Below, piece after piece: positions 52,483 through 62,095 of a stretch of DNA of 64,000 nucleotides. The notes under the pieces were generated by a model, which saw nothing but the letters and a program-made list of their open reading frames with translations, was not told the DNA's origin and made no database searches. The position numbers and the translations under genes were made by a program. Within the stretch, counting starts at the first letter, position 1, and each line of letters opens with the position of its first letter. The DNA is from Halochromatium sp. (GTDB taxonomy: Bacteria; Pseudomonadota; Gammaproteobacteria; Chromatiales; Chromatiaceae). Location: assembly GCA_010912705.1 (NCBI GenBank), contig POWB01000005.1:58501-122500 (forward strand), written 5' to 3'.

Positions 52483-54024
52483 ATGAAGCGACTGCGCAGC
52501 GGATGGCTGTCGGCGCTGCTGGCGCTGCTGTCCGGCGCGATCATGGTGCTTTCGTTTGCGCCGTTCGGGCTCTACCCACTGGCGGTGCTGTCGCTGTTGG
52601 GCTTCTATCAGGCGCTGCGCGGTCGTACCGGCGCTAGCGCCTTTGCCGTTGGTTGGCTGTTTGGCGTTGCGCTCTTCGGGACTGGGGTCGCCTGGGTGCG
52701 GATCAGTCTGAACGAGTTCGGCAACATGCCGGCCTTGGTTGCCAATCTGTTGATGCTGCTATTCGTGGTCGTGATGGCGCTCTACTATGGCCTGATGGCC
52801 TGGCTGCTGCGTCTCCTTGAGCGTCGCTTCAGAACCGACACCGCAGCAGGCTGGGCAGGGCCGCTGCTGCTGTTTCCGTCGCTCTGGGTGCTGATGGAAT
52901 GGCTGCGTGGCTGGCTCTTCACTGGCTTTCCTTGGCTGTTTGCCGGCAACGGCCAGTTGAACGGCCCGCTGGGTGGTTTGGCACCGGTGCTGGGGGTGCA
53001 TGGCCTGAGTCTGGCGGTCGCTATCTCGGCCGGTTTGCTCTGGGGGCTCTGGCGATGGTCTGGGCCTGCGCGCTGGCAGGCAGCGGCGGGGCTCGTGTTG
53101 CTGTGGCTCTGCGCTGGGCTGCTCTGGCAGTTCGACTGGACGCGACCGGCGCCGAACGCCGAGCAACGCCCAATCCAAGTTAGCATCATCCAAGGCAATG
53201 TCGAGCAGTCACTGAAATGGGACCCTGACGGGCTGCTGCCAACACTCGACATCTATCTCAATCTGACCAAGGATCACCTGGACAGCGATCTGATCGTCTG
53301 GCCGGAGACGGCGATCCCTGAGTTCTTCCATCGCGTTGAAGCGCCACTCCTGAAACCCTTGGGCGTGACCGCGCGGGAGGCTGGGGCCGAGGTGGTGATC
53401 GGGCTGCCGGTGATGGAGACCGACGATCGTTATTACAACGCCTTGGTGAGCCTGGGCAGTAGCGAAGATCGGTACTTCAAGCGTCATCTAGTGCCCTTTG
53501 GCGAGTTCCTGCCGTTCAAGACCCAGCTGCAGCCGCTGATCGATTGGTTCGAGGTGCCCATGTCTGATTTCAGCCGCGGCGATGCTGCGCGCCCCTTGTT
53601 ACAGGTCGGGGTTTGGCCAGTGGGCGTCTCGATCTGTTACGAGGATGTGTTTCCGGACGAGGTTAGGCAGGCGCTGCCTGAGGCGGCGTTCTTGATCAAC
53701 GTCAGTAACGATGCCTGGTTCGGGGACTCGCTTGCCCCCCATCAACACCTGGAATTTGCGCGCTTGCGAGCGCTCGAGACCGGCCGCTGGCTGGTGCGGG
53801 CGACCAATACCGGCCTCTCGGCGATCATCGATGCGCGCGGTCGGGTGCGCGAACAGCTGCCCCTCTTCGAGCGTGCGGTCCTGACTGGTACCATCGAAGC
53901 TCGGGTTGGGGGGACGCCTTTTGTCCGCTTTGGCAGCCAGCTGGTGCTGAGTATCGCGGTCTTGCTGCTCCTCTCTGGTCTGTTGCTGCCGCTACGAGCC
54001 CGTCTGACTTCGCGCGCTCGTTAA
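52483..54024 (+). CDS. lnt: Apolipoprotein N-acyltransferase
   Basis: Inner-membrane enzyme that adds the third acyl chain to outer-membrane lipoproteins. Six or so N-terminal membrane helices (LLALLSGAIMVLSFAPFGLY, GLMAWLLRLLERRF, VHGLSLAVAISAGLLWGLW) precede a nitrilase-like domain. That domain contains IVWPETAIPEF (catalytic Glu), YFKRHLVPFGEFLPF (Lys) and VGVSICYEDVFPDEV (Cys). The protein has 513 residues, the normal length. An essential function, so the gene should be expressed constantly. Confidence 0.96.
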   Translation: MKRLRSGWLSALLALLSGAIMVLSFAPFGLYPLAVLSLLGFYQALRGRTGASAFAVGWLFGVALFGTGVAWVRISLNEFGNMPALVANLLMLLFVVVMALYYGLMAWLLRLLERRFRTDTAAGWAGPLLLFPSLWVLMEWLRGWLFTGFPWLFAGNGQLNGPLGGLAPVLGVHGLSLAVAISAGLLWGLWRWSGPARWQAAAGLVLLWLCAGLLWQFDWTRPAPNAEQRPIQVSIIQGNVEQSLKWDPDGLLPTLDIYLNLTKDHLDSDLIVWPETAIPEFFHRVEAPLLKPLGVTAREAGAEVVIGLPVMETDDRYYNALVSLGSSEDRYFKRHLVPFGEFLPFKTQLQPLIDWFEVPMSDFSRGDAARPLLQVGVWPVGVSICYEDVFPDEVRQALPEAAFLINVSNDAWFGDSLAPHQHLEFARLRALETGRWLVRATNTGLSAIIDARGRVREQLPLFERAVLTGTIEARVGGTPFVRFGSQLVLSIAVLLLLSGLLLPLRARLTSRAR

Positions 54025-54038
54025 GGCGACATCGGCGG

Positions 54039-54644
54039 TTGAATGGCTCTTTTTACAGCGATTTCCCAGTGGGCCGCTGCCTTCGCTATCATGAGCGGCT
54101 GAATTGCTGCCTTGGATGCCTTGCCGTGCTGGCTATCATCAATTTCTTCATCGATTTGGCGCTGCTGCGCCGTGCTCCGCAAGACCTTCCTGCGTCAGCT
54201 GCCCTGTTGCTGCTGGTACTGGCGGCAGGTCTTGTGGCTGGCCTCTTGTTGGCCTTGACCGCGGGGGTTGGCCTTGGCAGTGGTCTGTTACAGAGTCTGC
54301 TTGATCTCGGGCTGATGCTGGGTGCCTTGTCGCTTGCGCTGCGATTGCTTGAGCGGTCGCAGCGGTTCCTGCAAACGGCGACGGCGCTGCTGGGTGTCGA
54401 TACACTGATCACCCTAATGGCCTTGCTGCCAGTTGGGCTGGCGCGGCCGGTGGATACTGAGAGCGGCTTGCTGGCGCTGGCTGGGCTGCTGTTCATGTTA
54501 TTGGTAGCTTGGAGTGTGCTGGCGACCGGACACATCCTGCGTCATGCCTTTGGCTTGACGCTGATGCAGGGTGCGGCCATTGCCATCGGCTTTGATCTGC
54601 TTTCGTTCGTGATCGTCGGCGGTATCGTCGACAGTGCTAGTTGA
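54039..54644 (+). CDS. Hydrophobic membrane protein of unknown function
   Basis: A roughly 200-residue protein with about five membrane helices (CCLGCLAVLAIINFFIDLAL, AALLLLVLAAGLVAGLLLAL, LLFMLLVAWSVLATGHILRH, AAIAIGFDLLSFVIVGGIV). No family was recognised. The true start is unclear: the frame from 54039 has an unusual N-terminus, and the first helix may start near 54110. It sits between lnt and mpl in the same direction, so it may be cotranscribed with cell-envelope genes. Confidence 0.7.
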   Translation: MNGSFYSDFPVGRCLRYHERLNCCLGCLAVLAIINFFIDLALLRRAPQDLPASAALLLLVLAAGLVAGLLLALTAGVGLGSGLLQSLLDLGLMLGALSLALRLLERSQRFLQTATALLGVDTLITLMALLPVGLARPVDTESGLLALAGLLFMLLVAWSVLATGHILRHAFGLTLMQGAAIAIGFDLLSFVIVGGIVDSAS

Positions 54645-54669
54645 CCGCTGCTTGAGGACTTGACCCCTG

Positions 54670-56118
54670 ATGCATCTCCATATCCTCGGCATCTGCGGCA
54701 CCTTCATGGGTGGGCTGGCGTTGATCGCACGTGCGCTTGGCCATCAGGTGACCGGCTCTGATGCCAATGTCTATCCGCCGATGAGCACCCAGCTCGAGGC
54801 GGCCGGTATCGCTTTGATGCAGGGCTATGCGGCTGAGCATCTGCAGCCAGCACCGGACCTGGTGATCGTTGGCAATGCGATGAAGCGCGGGCTACCGGCG
54901 GTGGAGGCGATGCTCGATCGCGATCTGCCCTACAGCTCCGGACCGCAGTGGCTGGCAGAGCATGGCCTGCGTGGTCGACAGGTGCTGGCGGTGGCGGGGA
55001 CCCATGGTAAGACGACGACAGCGAGCATGCTGGCCTGGATTCTCGAGGCCGCGGGGACTGAGCCCGGCTTTTTGATCGGTGGTGTGCCGCTGGATTTTGG
55101 CCGCTCGGCACGGCTTGGCTCGGGGCCGCAGTTCGTGATTGAGGCGGATGAGTACGACACCGCATTCTTCGATAAGCGCTCGAAGTTTGTTCACTATCGT
55201 CCGCGCACCCTGGTGCTGAACAACCTAGAATTCGATCATGCCGATATCTTCGATGATCTGGCGCAGATCCAACGGCAGTTTCATCATCTGGTGCGCACGG
55301 TGCCTGGTAGCGGTCGGATCATTTATCCACAGCAGGATGCCGCGCTCACCGAGGTCTTGGCGATGGGCTGCTGGACGCCTTGCGTGACGACTGGGGTTAA
55401 GGTTCCAAGCTTGCCGGATCTGACTGACGCGAGCCTGTCTAACGACGCGAGCTTGCCTGTTGCTGACGTCCCTGGGGCCGGCTGCGATTGGCAGGCTGAG
55501 CTTATAGCTGCCGATGGCTCGGCCTTTGATGTCTTGTTTCAGGGTCAACCTCAGGGGCAGCTCGAGTGGTCGCAGATTGGCCTGCATAATGTCCAGAACG
55601 CACTCTCGGCGATCGCCGCAGCGCAGCATATCGGCATCGAGCCAACGCAGGCGATTGCGGCCTTGGCACGCTTTCAGGGTGTCAAGCGGCGTATGGAGCT
55701 GCGCGGGACTGAGGCCGGGGTGCGCGTCTATGATGACTTTGCCCACCATCCAACCGCGATCGCCAGCACCCTGGCCGGGCTGCGGCGTCAAGTGGGGGAG
55801 GCGCGGATCATCGCGGTGCTGGAGCCTAGATCGAATACCATGCGCATGGGAGCCCATGCTGATGCCCTGGCGGCCTCGTTGGATGCCGCCGATCGGGTGG
55901 TGGTCTACAGTCCACCGGACTTGCCCTGGGATGCAGACGCGGCTCTGGCCCCGCTCGGCCGGCGGCTGAGTTTCTGTACCGATCTCGAGCAGGTCATGGC
56001 GGCAGCCACCGCTGAGGCGCGTGCGGGCGATCATCTGCTGATCATGAGCAATGGCGGTTTCGGCGGAATCCATCAGCGTATCCTTGAGCAGCTCCGGCTT
56101 GCAGCGACTCGCGGCTGA
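54670..56118 (+). CDS. mpl: Murein tripeptide ligase Mpl
   Basis: Recycles cell-wall tripeptide by joining it to UDP-N-acetylmuramate. The 482-residue protein begins MHLHILGICGTFMGGLALIA, as is diagnostic for Mpl. It has the ATP loop VLAVAGTHGKTTTASMLAWI, EADEYDTAFFDKRSKFVHY, TLVLNNLEFDHADIFDDL, the Mur-family VKRRMELRG and VYDDFAHHPTAIASTLAGL, and RSNTMRMGAH. A short extra loop (residues about 243-275) contains two copies of a DASL(S/P) element and is not usual. Confidence 0.95.
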   Translation: MHLHILGICGTFMGGLALIARALGHQVTGSDANVYPPMSTQLEAAGIALMQGYAAEHLQPAPDLVIVGNAMKRGLPAVEAMLDRDLPYSSGPQWLAEHGLRGRQVLAVAGTHGKTTTASMLAWILEAAGTEPGFLIGGVPLDFGRSARLGSGPQFVIEADEYDTAFFDKRSKFVHYRPRTLVLNNLEFDHADIFDDLAQIQRQFHHLVRTVPGSGRIIYPQQDAALTEVLAMGCWTPCVTTGVKVPSLPDLTDASLSNDASLPVADVPGAGCDWQAELIAADGSAFDVLFQGQPQGQLEWSQIGLHNVQNALSAIAAAQHIGIEPTQAIAALARFQGVKRRMELRGTEAGVRVYDDFAHHPTAIASTLAGLRRQVGEARIIAVLEPRSNTMRMGAHADALAASLDAADRVVVYSPPDLPWDADAALAPLGRRLSFCTDLEQVMAAATAEARAGDHLLIMSNGGFGGIHQRILEQLRLAATRG

Positions 56119-56126
56119 GGCTAAAA

Positions 56127-56759
56127 ATGAATAGATCTACTGAAACAGGCTGGACGAAGACGGTTGCGATCGCGCTCACCGGTGCCTCGGGCACGGGTTA
56201 CGGATTGCGGGTCTTGCAGGGGCTGATCGAGGCGAAGGTCCGCGTCTATCTGCTGATCACGCAGGCGGCGCAGGTGGTGTTGCGGATGGAGGCGGGGCTG
56301 GAGGTGCCGAGTCGACCAAAGGAGGCTGAGCTGTTCTTTTCCGAGTATCTCGATGCGCTGCCGGGCCAGCTCAGTGTCTTTGGCCGCCAGCAATGGACCG
56401 CGCCTGTGGCTAGTGGCACCAACCCTCCAGATGCGATGGCGATCGTGCCCTGTACGACCGGAACCCTGGCCAATATTGCAGCTGGACTGAGCGAGGATCT
56501 TATCGACCGGGCAGCCGATGTGACCATGAAGGAGGGTCGCAAGCTAATCCTGGTGGTACGCGAGACCCCGTTCACGACGATTCATCTCGAGAATATGCTA
56601 CGGCTGGCGCGAGCCGGGGTGGTGATCATGCCGGCCAATCCGGGCTTCTATTTCAATCCGCAGACCGTCGATGATGTGATTGACTTTATGGCGGCCCGTG
56701 TCCTCGATCATCTGGGCGTGCCGCATCGCCTCTCGGAGCGCTGGGGCGAGGCGATCTGA
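56127..56759 (+). CDS. ubiX: Flavin prenyltransferase UbiX
   Basis: Makes prenylated FMN, the cofactor of the UbiD decarboxylase in ubiquinone synthesis. The 210-residue protein has AIALTGASGTGYGLRVLQGL and the long VPSRPKEAELFFSEYLD segment. Then come PVASGTNPPDAMAIVPCTTG, LANIAAGLSEDLIDRAADVT, LVVRETPFTTIHLENMLRLA and ANPGFYFNPQTVDDVIDFMA, all in order. It follows mpl by eight bases, a common gammaproteobacterial pairing. Confidence 0.95.
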   Translation: MNRSTETGWTKTVAIALTGASGTGYGLRVLQGLIEAKVRVYLLITQAAQVVLRMEAGLEVPSRPKEAELFFSEYLDALPGQLSVFGRQQWTAPVASGTNPPDAMAIVPCTTGTLANIAAGLSEDLIDRAADVTMKEGRKLILVVRETPFTTIHLENMLRLARAGVVIMPANPGFYFNPQTVDDVIDFMAARVLDHLGVPHRLSERWGEAI

Positions 56760-56798
56760 GGGCTTGAGCTTGCGGTGATCTGCCCGTCGTTAATCCTG

Positions 56799-58787
56799 TC
56801 AGAGGGGGCCGTCCTCTGGAGTGACCAGGGTGGGTGCGCCGATATCGGCCTTGATGCTTGGGAGCCGACTAAGGTCGGCATACAGCTGCTGTTGGCTACG
56901 CGCGTCGGCTGGAACGCTAATGGGCAGGGCGAAGAGGTCGACGATCGTTTCTTTGGTTAACTCGGTGAGGTTGCCGATCCAGAGCGGTTGGGTGGCGTTG
57001 ATGCGAACTGGCGTGGCCCAGAGCCGCAGCACCAGCCGACGGTTACCAGGGAGGTCTTTGACCAGTCTGAGGTCATCGTGATGGCCATTGTGGACATGCG
57101 GCACCAGCGGCAGCTCGGCGAGTGGCAGCGAGGGCGAGAGGAGTTTGATGGCATTGCCCCAACTGAGCATCTCGGCCGGCTGCCAGCCTTGGCTGATGAG
57201 TGCCCTGGTCAGCGCATCGAGGGGGCCGGCATACTGGATGTCGAATGGCCGTTGATGGCGGTGCCAAAGATCCTCGCGCTGACGAGCGATTGGCAGGGCT
57301 TGGCGAGTATGCCAATGGGTGGCATCGATATTCAAGGTCTGCGGGGTCGCGCGATAACGGGCGAGGTCGGTTGACTGCTCGGCGGTGGTTGCGGCACTGA
57401 AGGCGCAGCCCAGCGCGACCAAGCTGACTAAGGCGAGGCCAGCCACTTGGCTCGGGGCCTCAGTATGTAAATGGAAGGCGAGTCCGAGGGCGGCGATCCA
57501 GGCAAGGCCGAGGGCGATGCTGCCAAGAATGTCGCTGAGCCATTCGGTGCCCAGGTAGAGACGTGCGATGGCGACAGCAGTGATGATGACGGCGGCAACG
57601 GCATAGGGCAGCCAGCGCCAACCTGCCTTGAGGGGGCGTGCGACGGAGATGGCGAGGAAGCCGTAGATGACCGTCGCCGAGAGGACCTGGCCACTGGGGA
57701 AGGACCAGGGCCAACTGAGCTCGAGTCCGAGCTCGGGTCGGGGTACGCGCACCAGCCAGCCGAGCACGGGCGTGACGATCAGCGTGAAACTGAGCGCAGC
57801 AATCCAGTATTCGAGCGCCCGTCGCTGTTGGCTCAGGGTCAGGTAGACCAGAATGGCGACCACCAAGGGTAGGCTGACCACCGGCTCGGCGAGCCGGCTG
57901 AGTGCGACCATCACCTGATCTGCAAGCGGTGTGTGCAGGCTCTGGCCGAGGTCAAAAGCGATCTGATTCAGGGTTAGCGCCTCTGGACCCACTAGGCCCG
58001 CGCTGATTGAGGCCCCAAGCACGGCGGTTGCCGTGACCAAGGCGAGGGCGAGCGAGGCGAGGATGGCGGCATCCGGATGCGCAGGCTCGGCGAGTGCTTG
58101 AGCAATGCGGCCGAGGGTTGGATGCAGGTTGGCCCAGCGCAGCCAAGCCTGAACCCAGCTGGAGGCTTGGGGGCTCAAGCGTAGGTAGATCCGTCGCGCG
58201 AGCCAGGCTGAGAGCCAGAGTAGGCTGAGGACGACGAGCAGTAGTACGACAAGGCGGGCGGTGGCCTCGGCGGCCAGCTTGAGGGAGGCCCCAAAGACGA
58301 TGCCAGGTGCTAGATAGGCGGGTCCCCAGGCGATTGCAGAGCTGATGTTAGCTGCGGCGAAGCGCCCGCGCGGCATCTGCATCATGCCGGCAACCATGGG
58401 GATGATTGCGCGACCGGGACCGACGAAGCGGCCGAAGGCGACACTCTTAGCGCCGTAGCGCTGAAAGAAGGCGATGCCGCGCTCAAGCTGTGCTGGATGA
58501 CGATTGAATGGCCAATGTTGACGCAGCCGGTCGCGATAGCGAAAGCCGATCCAATAACTGAAACTGTCGCCGATGATGGCACCGACGATGGCAAGCGTGA
58601 CGGTGGGCCAGAAGGCCAGCTTACCGGTGGCGATCAGTGCCCCGGCGCCGATCATGATGACGACACCGGGCACGAGCATACCCACCACGGCAACCGACTC
58701 CGTAAGCGCGGTCAGGAAAACCAGCAGGTAGGCCCAGCCTGGATGGAGATCGATCCAGGCAAGGAGTTGTGTGAGGAAGCTATCCAT
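56799..58787 (-). CDS. DedA / PAP2 / LssY-C fusion membrane protein
   Basis: A 662-residue multi-domain membrane protein. Residues about 1-200 form a DedA (SNARE-associated) domain: ESVAVVGMLVPGVVIMIGAG and FGRFVGPGRAIIPMVAGMMQ. Residues about 270-450 are a PAP2-type acid phosphatase domain, with RVPRPELGLE, WSFPSGQVLSATVIYGFLA and RLYLGTEWLSDILGSIALGL. The last 180 residues (HWHTRQALPIARQREDLWHR, HVHNGHHDDLRLVKDLPGNR) match the LssY C-terminal domain. DedA proteins flip undecaprenyl phosphate or phospholipids and PAP2 enzymes dephosphorylate such lipids, so a role in lipid-carrier recycling is plausible. Confidence 0.9.
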   Translation of the reverse strand: MDSFLTQLLAWIDLHPGWAYLLVFLTALTESVAVVGMLVPGVVIMIGAGALIATGKLAFWPTVTLAIVGAIIGDSFSYWIGFRYRDRLRQHWPFNRHPAQLERGIAFFQRYGAKSVAFGRFVGPGRAIIPMVAGMMQMPRGRFAAANISSAIAWGPAYLAPGIVFGASLKLAAEATARLVVLLLVVLSLLWLSAWLARRIYLRLSPQASSWVQAWLRWANLHPTLGRIAQALAEPAHPDAAILASLALALVTATAVLGASISAGLVGPEALTLNQIAFDLGQSLHTPLADQVMVALSRLAEPVVSLPLVVAILVYLTLSQQRRALEYWIAALSFTLIVTPVLGWLVRVPRPELGLELSWPWSFPSGQVLSATVIYGFLAISVARPLKAGWRWLPYAVAAVIITAVAIARLYLGTEWLSDILGSIALGLAWIAALGLAFHLHTEAPSQVAGLALVSLVALGCAFSAATTAEQSTDLARYRATPQTLNIDATHWHTRQALPIARQREDLWHRHQRPFDIQYAGPLDALTRALISQGWQPAEMLSWGNAIKLLSPSLPLAELPLVPHVHNGHHDDLRLVKDLPGNRRLVLRLWATPVRINATQPLWIGNLTELTKETIVDLFALPISVPADARSQQQLYADLSRLPSIKADIGAPTLVTPEDGPL

Positions 58788-58859
58788 TGCGCATCAGCTG
58801 CCGGGCTTGGCGTGGCTGCTACGCAAGGGTCGGGTCATCGCGGTTCAGCCACGGGTGAC

Positions 58860-60146
58860 TCAGCTTGCCAGGGTAGCGAATGCTTTGCCGGCTGCCTCCA
58901 GTGTGGCGTCGATCTCGGCGGTGCCATGAACGCCGGAGACGAAGCCGGCCTCGAACGCCGAGGGCGCAAGGTAGACGCCCTGATCAAGCATGGCGTGGAA
59001 GAACTGGCGGAACTGGTCTTGGTTGCAGGCGGTGGCTTGGGCGTAGTTGGTGACCGCGCCGGCATCGGTGAAGAAGAGGCCGAACATGGCGCCAGCGCGG
59101 TTGGTGCTGAGACCGATGCCGGCGGCGCTTGCCTGAGCTTCCAGTCCGCTGGTGAGACGCTCGGTTTGGGCCGCGACCTGGTCGTGGAAGCCAGGTGCTG
59201 AGATCAGCTCCAGCGTCTTCAGACCGGCAGTCATGGCAATCGGGTTGCCGGAGAGGGTGCCGGCTTGGTAGACCGGCCCAAGTGGCGAGATATGCTCCAT
59301 GATGGCGCGCTTGCCGCCGAAGGCGCCGACGGGCATGCCGCCACCGATGATCTTGCCGAGCGCGGTGAGGTCCGGGGTGATGCCAAAGCGCTCCTGGGCG
59401 CCGCCGCGGGCGACGCGGAAGCCGGTCATGACCTCGTCAAAGATTAGCACTGTGCCCGACTGGTCGCAGACCTCGCGCAAGGTCTCAAGGAAGCCAGGCA
59501 CAGGGGGGATGCAGTTCATGTTGCCAGCCACCGGCTCGACGATGACGGCGGCGATTTGATCACCGATCTCGGCGAAGGTCTGGCGGACCTGCTCGCTGTC
59601 ATTGTAATTCAGTGTGATGGTCAGCTCGGCAAGTGCGGCAGGCACGCCGGGGGAGCTGGGCTCGCCGAGGGTGAGCATGCCGGAGCCAGCCTTGACTAAG
59701 AGTGAGTCGACATGGCCGTGGTAGCAGCCTTCGAACTTGATGACCTTGTCGCGGCCGGTATAGCCGCGGGCTAAGCGCAGGGCGCTCATGGTAGCCTCGG
59801 TGCCAGAGCTGACCATTCGCACTAGGTCCATGCTTGGGACCAGCTCGCAGACCTTATCGGCCATCAGCGTCTCAAGCTCGGTGGGGGCGCCGAAGGAGAG
59901 CCCCATGGCGACGCGCTCAGTGACCGCGGCGATGATCTCGGGATGGGCGTGGCCGAGGATCATCGGCCCCCAGGAGCCGACGTAGTCGATGTAGCGCTTG
60001 CCGTCGGCGTCAGTAACATAGGCGCCAGCGGCCGACTCGAAGAAGACAGGGTCCCCACCGACGCCGCGGAAGGCACGGACCGGCGAGTTGACGCCACCAG
60101 GGATGTGTCGCTGTGCCGCGGTAAAGAGGTCGTGGGATCGAGACAT
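58860..60146 (-). CDS. hemL: Glutamate-1-semialdehyde 2,1-aminomutase
   Basis: Makes 5-aminolevulinate for heme, and in a phototroph bacteriochlorophyll, by the C5 pathway. The 428-residue protein shows [60 protein letters not shown] and [20 protein letters not shown]. The pyridoxal-binding region is [18 protein letters not shown] and [20 protein letters not shown] with the Schiff-base Lys. It diverges from the rubredoxin gene, with about 250 bases for both promoters. Confidence 0.97.
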   Translation of the reverse strand: MSRSHDLFTAAQRHIPGGVNSPVRAFRGVGGDPVFFESAAGAYVTDADGKRYIDYVGSWGPMILGHAHPEIIAAVTERVAMGLSFGAPTELETLMADKVCELVPSMDLVRMVSSGTEATMSALRLARGYTGRDKVIKFEGCYHGHVDSLLVKAGSGMLTLGEPSSPGVPAALAELTITLNYNDSEQVRQTFAEIGDQIAAVIVEPVAGNMNCIPPVPGFLETLREVCDQSGTVLIFDEVMTGFRVARGGAQERFGITPDLTALGKIIGGGMPVGAFGGKRAIMEHISPLGPVYQAGTLSGNPIAMTAGLKTLELISAPGFHDQVAAQTERLTSGLEAQASAAGIGLSTNRAGAMFGLFFTDAGAVTNYAQATACNQDQFRQFFHAMLDQGVYLAPSAFEAGFVSGVHGTAEIDATLEAAGKAFATLAS

Positions 60147-60399
60147 GGGTCGGCTCCTGAGTAGCGTCTTGTGACGAGAACGAAGGTTCTAGGGTTATCG
60201 CTTTGCTGTCGAAGGGTAGGGCGCTCGAGCGAGTGATCGGGTACCGCGGAGCGGCCAACAACAATCGGCCATTTTCTGGCGACCTTGCCCTGATAGCAAC
60301 CGCTACATGGTCTCGGCGCGTTGAAAATTCGCTGCGGAACCCTGATAACGCTAGGGTTGAGCATGAGTTGAATATCCGTTGAAGGATAAATCGAGAGCT

Positions 60400-60564
60400 A
60401 TGAAGCGATATATGTGTGTGATTTGCGGTCTGATCTATGATGAGGCAGAGGGTTGGCCCGAGGATGGCATTGCGCCCGGAACAGTTTGGGACGATGTGCC
60501 ACTGACCTGGAAATGTCCCGAATGCGGTGCCGGAAAAGAAGATTTCGAGATGGTTGAGGTCTGA
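60400..60564 (+). CDS. Rubredoxin
   Basis: A 54-residue iron protein carrying single electrons. The two CxxC metal sites are [20 protein letters not shown] and [13 protein letters not shown], with the conserved aromatic residues around them. The start at 60400 gives the standard MKRYMCV beginning; seven codons further upstream is a weaker start. Its redox partner is not identifiable here. Confidence 0.94.
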   Translation: MKRYMCVICGLIYDEAEGWPEDGIAPGTVWDDVPLTWKCPECGAGKEDFEMVEV

Positions 60565-60659
60565 CAGCTGCGCTGGCCTTGGCATCAGCGTCTGGCAACC
60601 AGACGCCGCGCTGCTGTACATTACAACGTTTAAGACGTTCTTGAATCGGAGCCTTAACC

Positions 60660-61022
60660 ATGCAAAACCTGATCACTGAGTCTGATCTCTCCATGACGCC
60701 ATCGGCGCAGGCTAAACTGGCCGAGCTGTTCAAGGAGGTCGATGATGCGATTCAAGGTGTACGCGTCTATGCCGCTTCAGGTGGGTGTAGCGGTATCAGC
60801 TTTGGGATGACCTTCACTGATGTGGTCAACGCGAACGACGGTGTCAGGGACTACGAGGGCTATAAGGTCGTCGTTGATGATGGCACCCTAGAGCATATCC
60901 GTGGTGTCGAGATCGATTTTGTAGACCCCGGGGATGGTAACGCGACCTTTGTTTTCAACAATCTTCCGTCGACTGGGGGTGGCTGCAGTAGCTGTGGCTC
61001 GGCCGGTGGTAGTTGTGGCTGA
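60660..61022 (+). CDS. IscA/HesB-family A-type protein with CSSCG tail
   Basis: A 120-residue HesB-like domain protein: MTPSAQAKLAELFKEVDDAI, VRVYAASGGCSGISFGMTFT, then GTLEHIRGVEIDFVDPGDGN. The three ligand cysteines are GGCSG and the C-terminal pair in GGGCSSCGSAGGSCG, which is longer and more cysteine-rich than in IscA or ErpA. It may carry an iron-sulfur cluster, or may be a variant of the family without an established role. Located after rubredoxin and before argC. Confidence 0.88.
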   Translation: MQNLITESDLSMTPSAQAKLAELFKEVDDAIQGVRVYAASGGCSGISFGMTFTDVVNANDGVRDYEGYKVVVDDGTLEHIRGVEIDFVDPGDGNATFVFNNLPSTGGGCSSCGSAGGSCG

Positions 61023-61057
61023 GCGGCGAGTGCTGATTGGCTGCAGGAGCGCTAGTC

Positions 61058-62089
61058 ATGATTAAGGTCGGCATCGTCGGTGGAACCGGCTATACCGGTT
61101 CTGAACTGCTGCGCCTGTTGGTGAGGCACGACCAGGTTGAGGTGACCGCGGTGACGTCGCGATCTGTTGCCGGGACCGAGGTTGCTGAATTTCACCCAGG
61201 ACTACGAGGCGAGATCGAGCTTGCCTTCTCGACGCCCGAGACGGCCAGATTGACCGACTGCGATTTGGTGTTCTTTGCAACCCCAAATGGTACCGCGATG
61301 CATGAGGCTAGGGCCTTGCTTGATGCAGGTGTGCGGGTGATCGACTTGGCGGCGGATTTTCGGCTGCAGGATCTAGACGTCTGGCAGCGTTGGTACGGAA
61401 TGACGCATGCAGCGCCAGCATTGGTCGAAGAGGCCGTATACGGATTGCCGGAGATCAATCGCGAGGCGATCGCTAAGGCCCGCTTGGTGGCCAATCCGGG
61501 CTGCTATCCGACCGCGGTCACGCTGGGCTTCTTGCCCTTGCTGGAGGCTGAGGCGGTTGATGCAACACGCTTAATCGCAGATGTGAAGTCCGGTGTTAGT
61601 GGCGCCGGGCGCAAGCCTTCGACTGCGCTGCTCATGGCTGAGTGCGGCGAGAGCTTCAAGGCGTATAGTGTCGGCGGCCATCGCCATCAGCCGGAGATCT
61701 GCGAGAACCTGCTGCGTGCCGTCGGTGTCCCTGTGGGGCTGACCTTCGTGCCGCACCTGGTGCCCATGGTGCGCGGCATTGAGGCCAGTCTTTATGCGAC
61801 GCTGGAGCGGTCTGAGCTTGATTTGCAGTCGCTGTTCGAGACCCGTTATCGCGATGAGCCTTTCGTCGATGTGCTGCCAGCGGGCTCTGTGCTGGAGACG
61901 CGCTCCGTACGTGGCACCAATCTTTGTCGGCTGGCGGTGCTAGAGCCGCAGGGCGCTGGGGTCGTGGTGGTGCAGTCGGTGATCGATAATCTCGTGAAGG
62001 GGGCTGCGGGGCAGGCTGTGCAGAACATGAATCTCATGTTCGGATACGACGAGGCCAGGGGGTTGGCGTTGTCTGCATTCGTACCCTAG
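61058..62089 (+). CDS. argC: N-acetyl-gamma-glutamyl-phosphate reductase
   Basis: Third step of arginine synthesis, NADPH-dependent. The 343-residue protein starts [20 protein letters not shown] (nucleotide-binding loop). It has [30 protein letters not shown], the catalytic Cys in [19 protein letters not shown], the [11 protein letters not shown] segment and [10 protein letters not shown] with active-site His, then [20 protein letters not shown]. Start chosen at the canonical ATG 61058 rather than the longer frame at 61037. Confidence 0.96.
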   Translation: MIKVGIVGGTGYTGSELLRLLVRHDQVEVTAVTSRSVAGTEVAEFHPGLRGEIELAFSTPETARLTDCDLVFFATPNGTAMHEARALLDAGVRVIDLAADFRLQDLDVWQRWYGMTHAAPALVEEAVYGLPEINREAIAKARLVANPGCYPTAVTLGFLPLLEAEAVDATRLIADVKSGVSGAGRKPSTALLMAECGESFKAYSVGGHRHQPEICENLLRAVGVPVGLTFVPHLVPMVRGIEASLYATLERSELDLQSLFETRYRDEPFVDVLPAGSVLETRSVRGTNLCRLAVLEPQGAGVVVVQSVIDNLVKGAAGQAVQNMNLMFGYDEARGLALSAFVP

Positions 62090-62095
62090 GCAATA

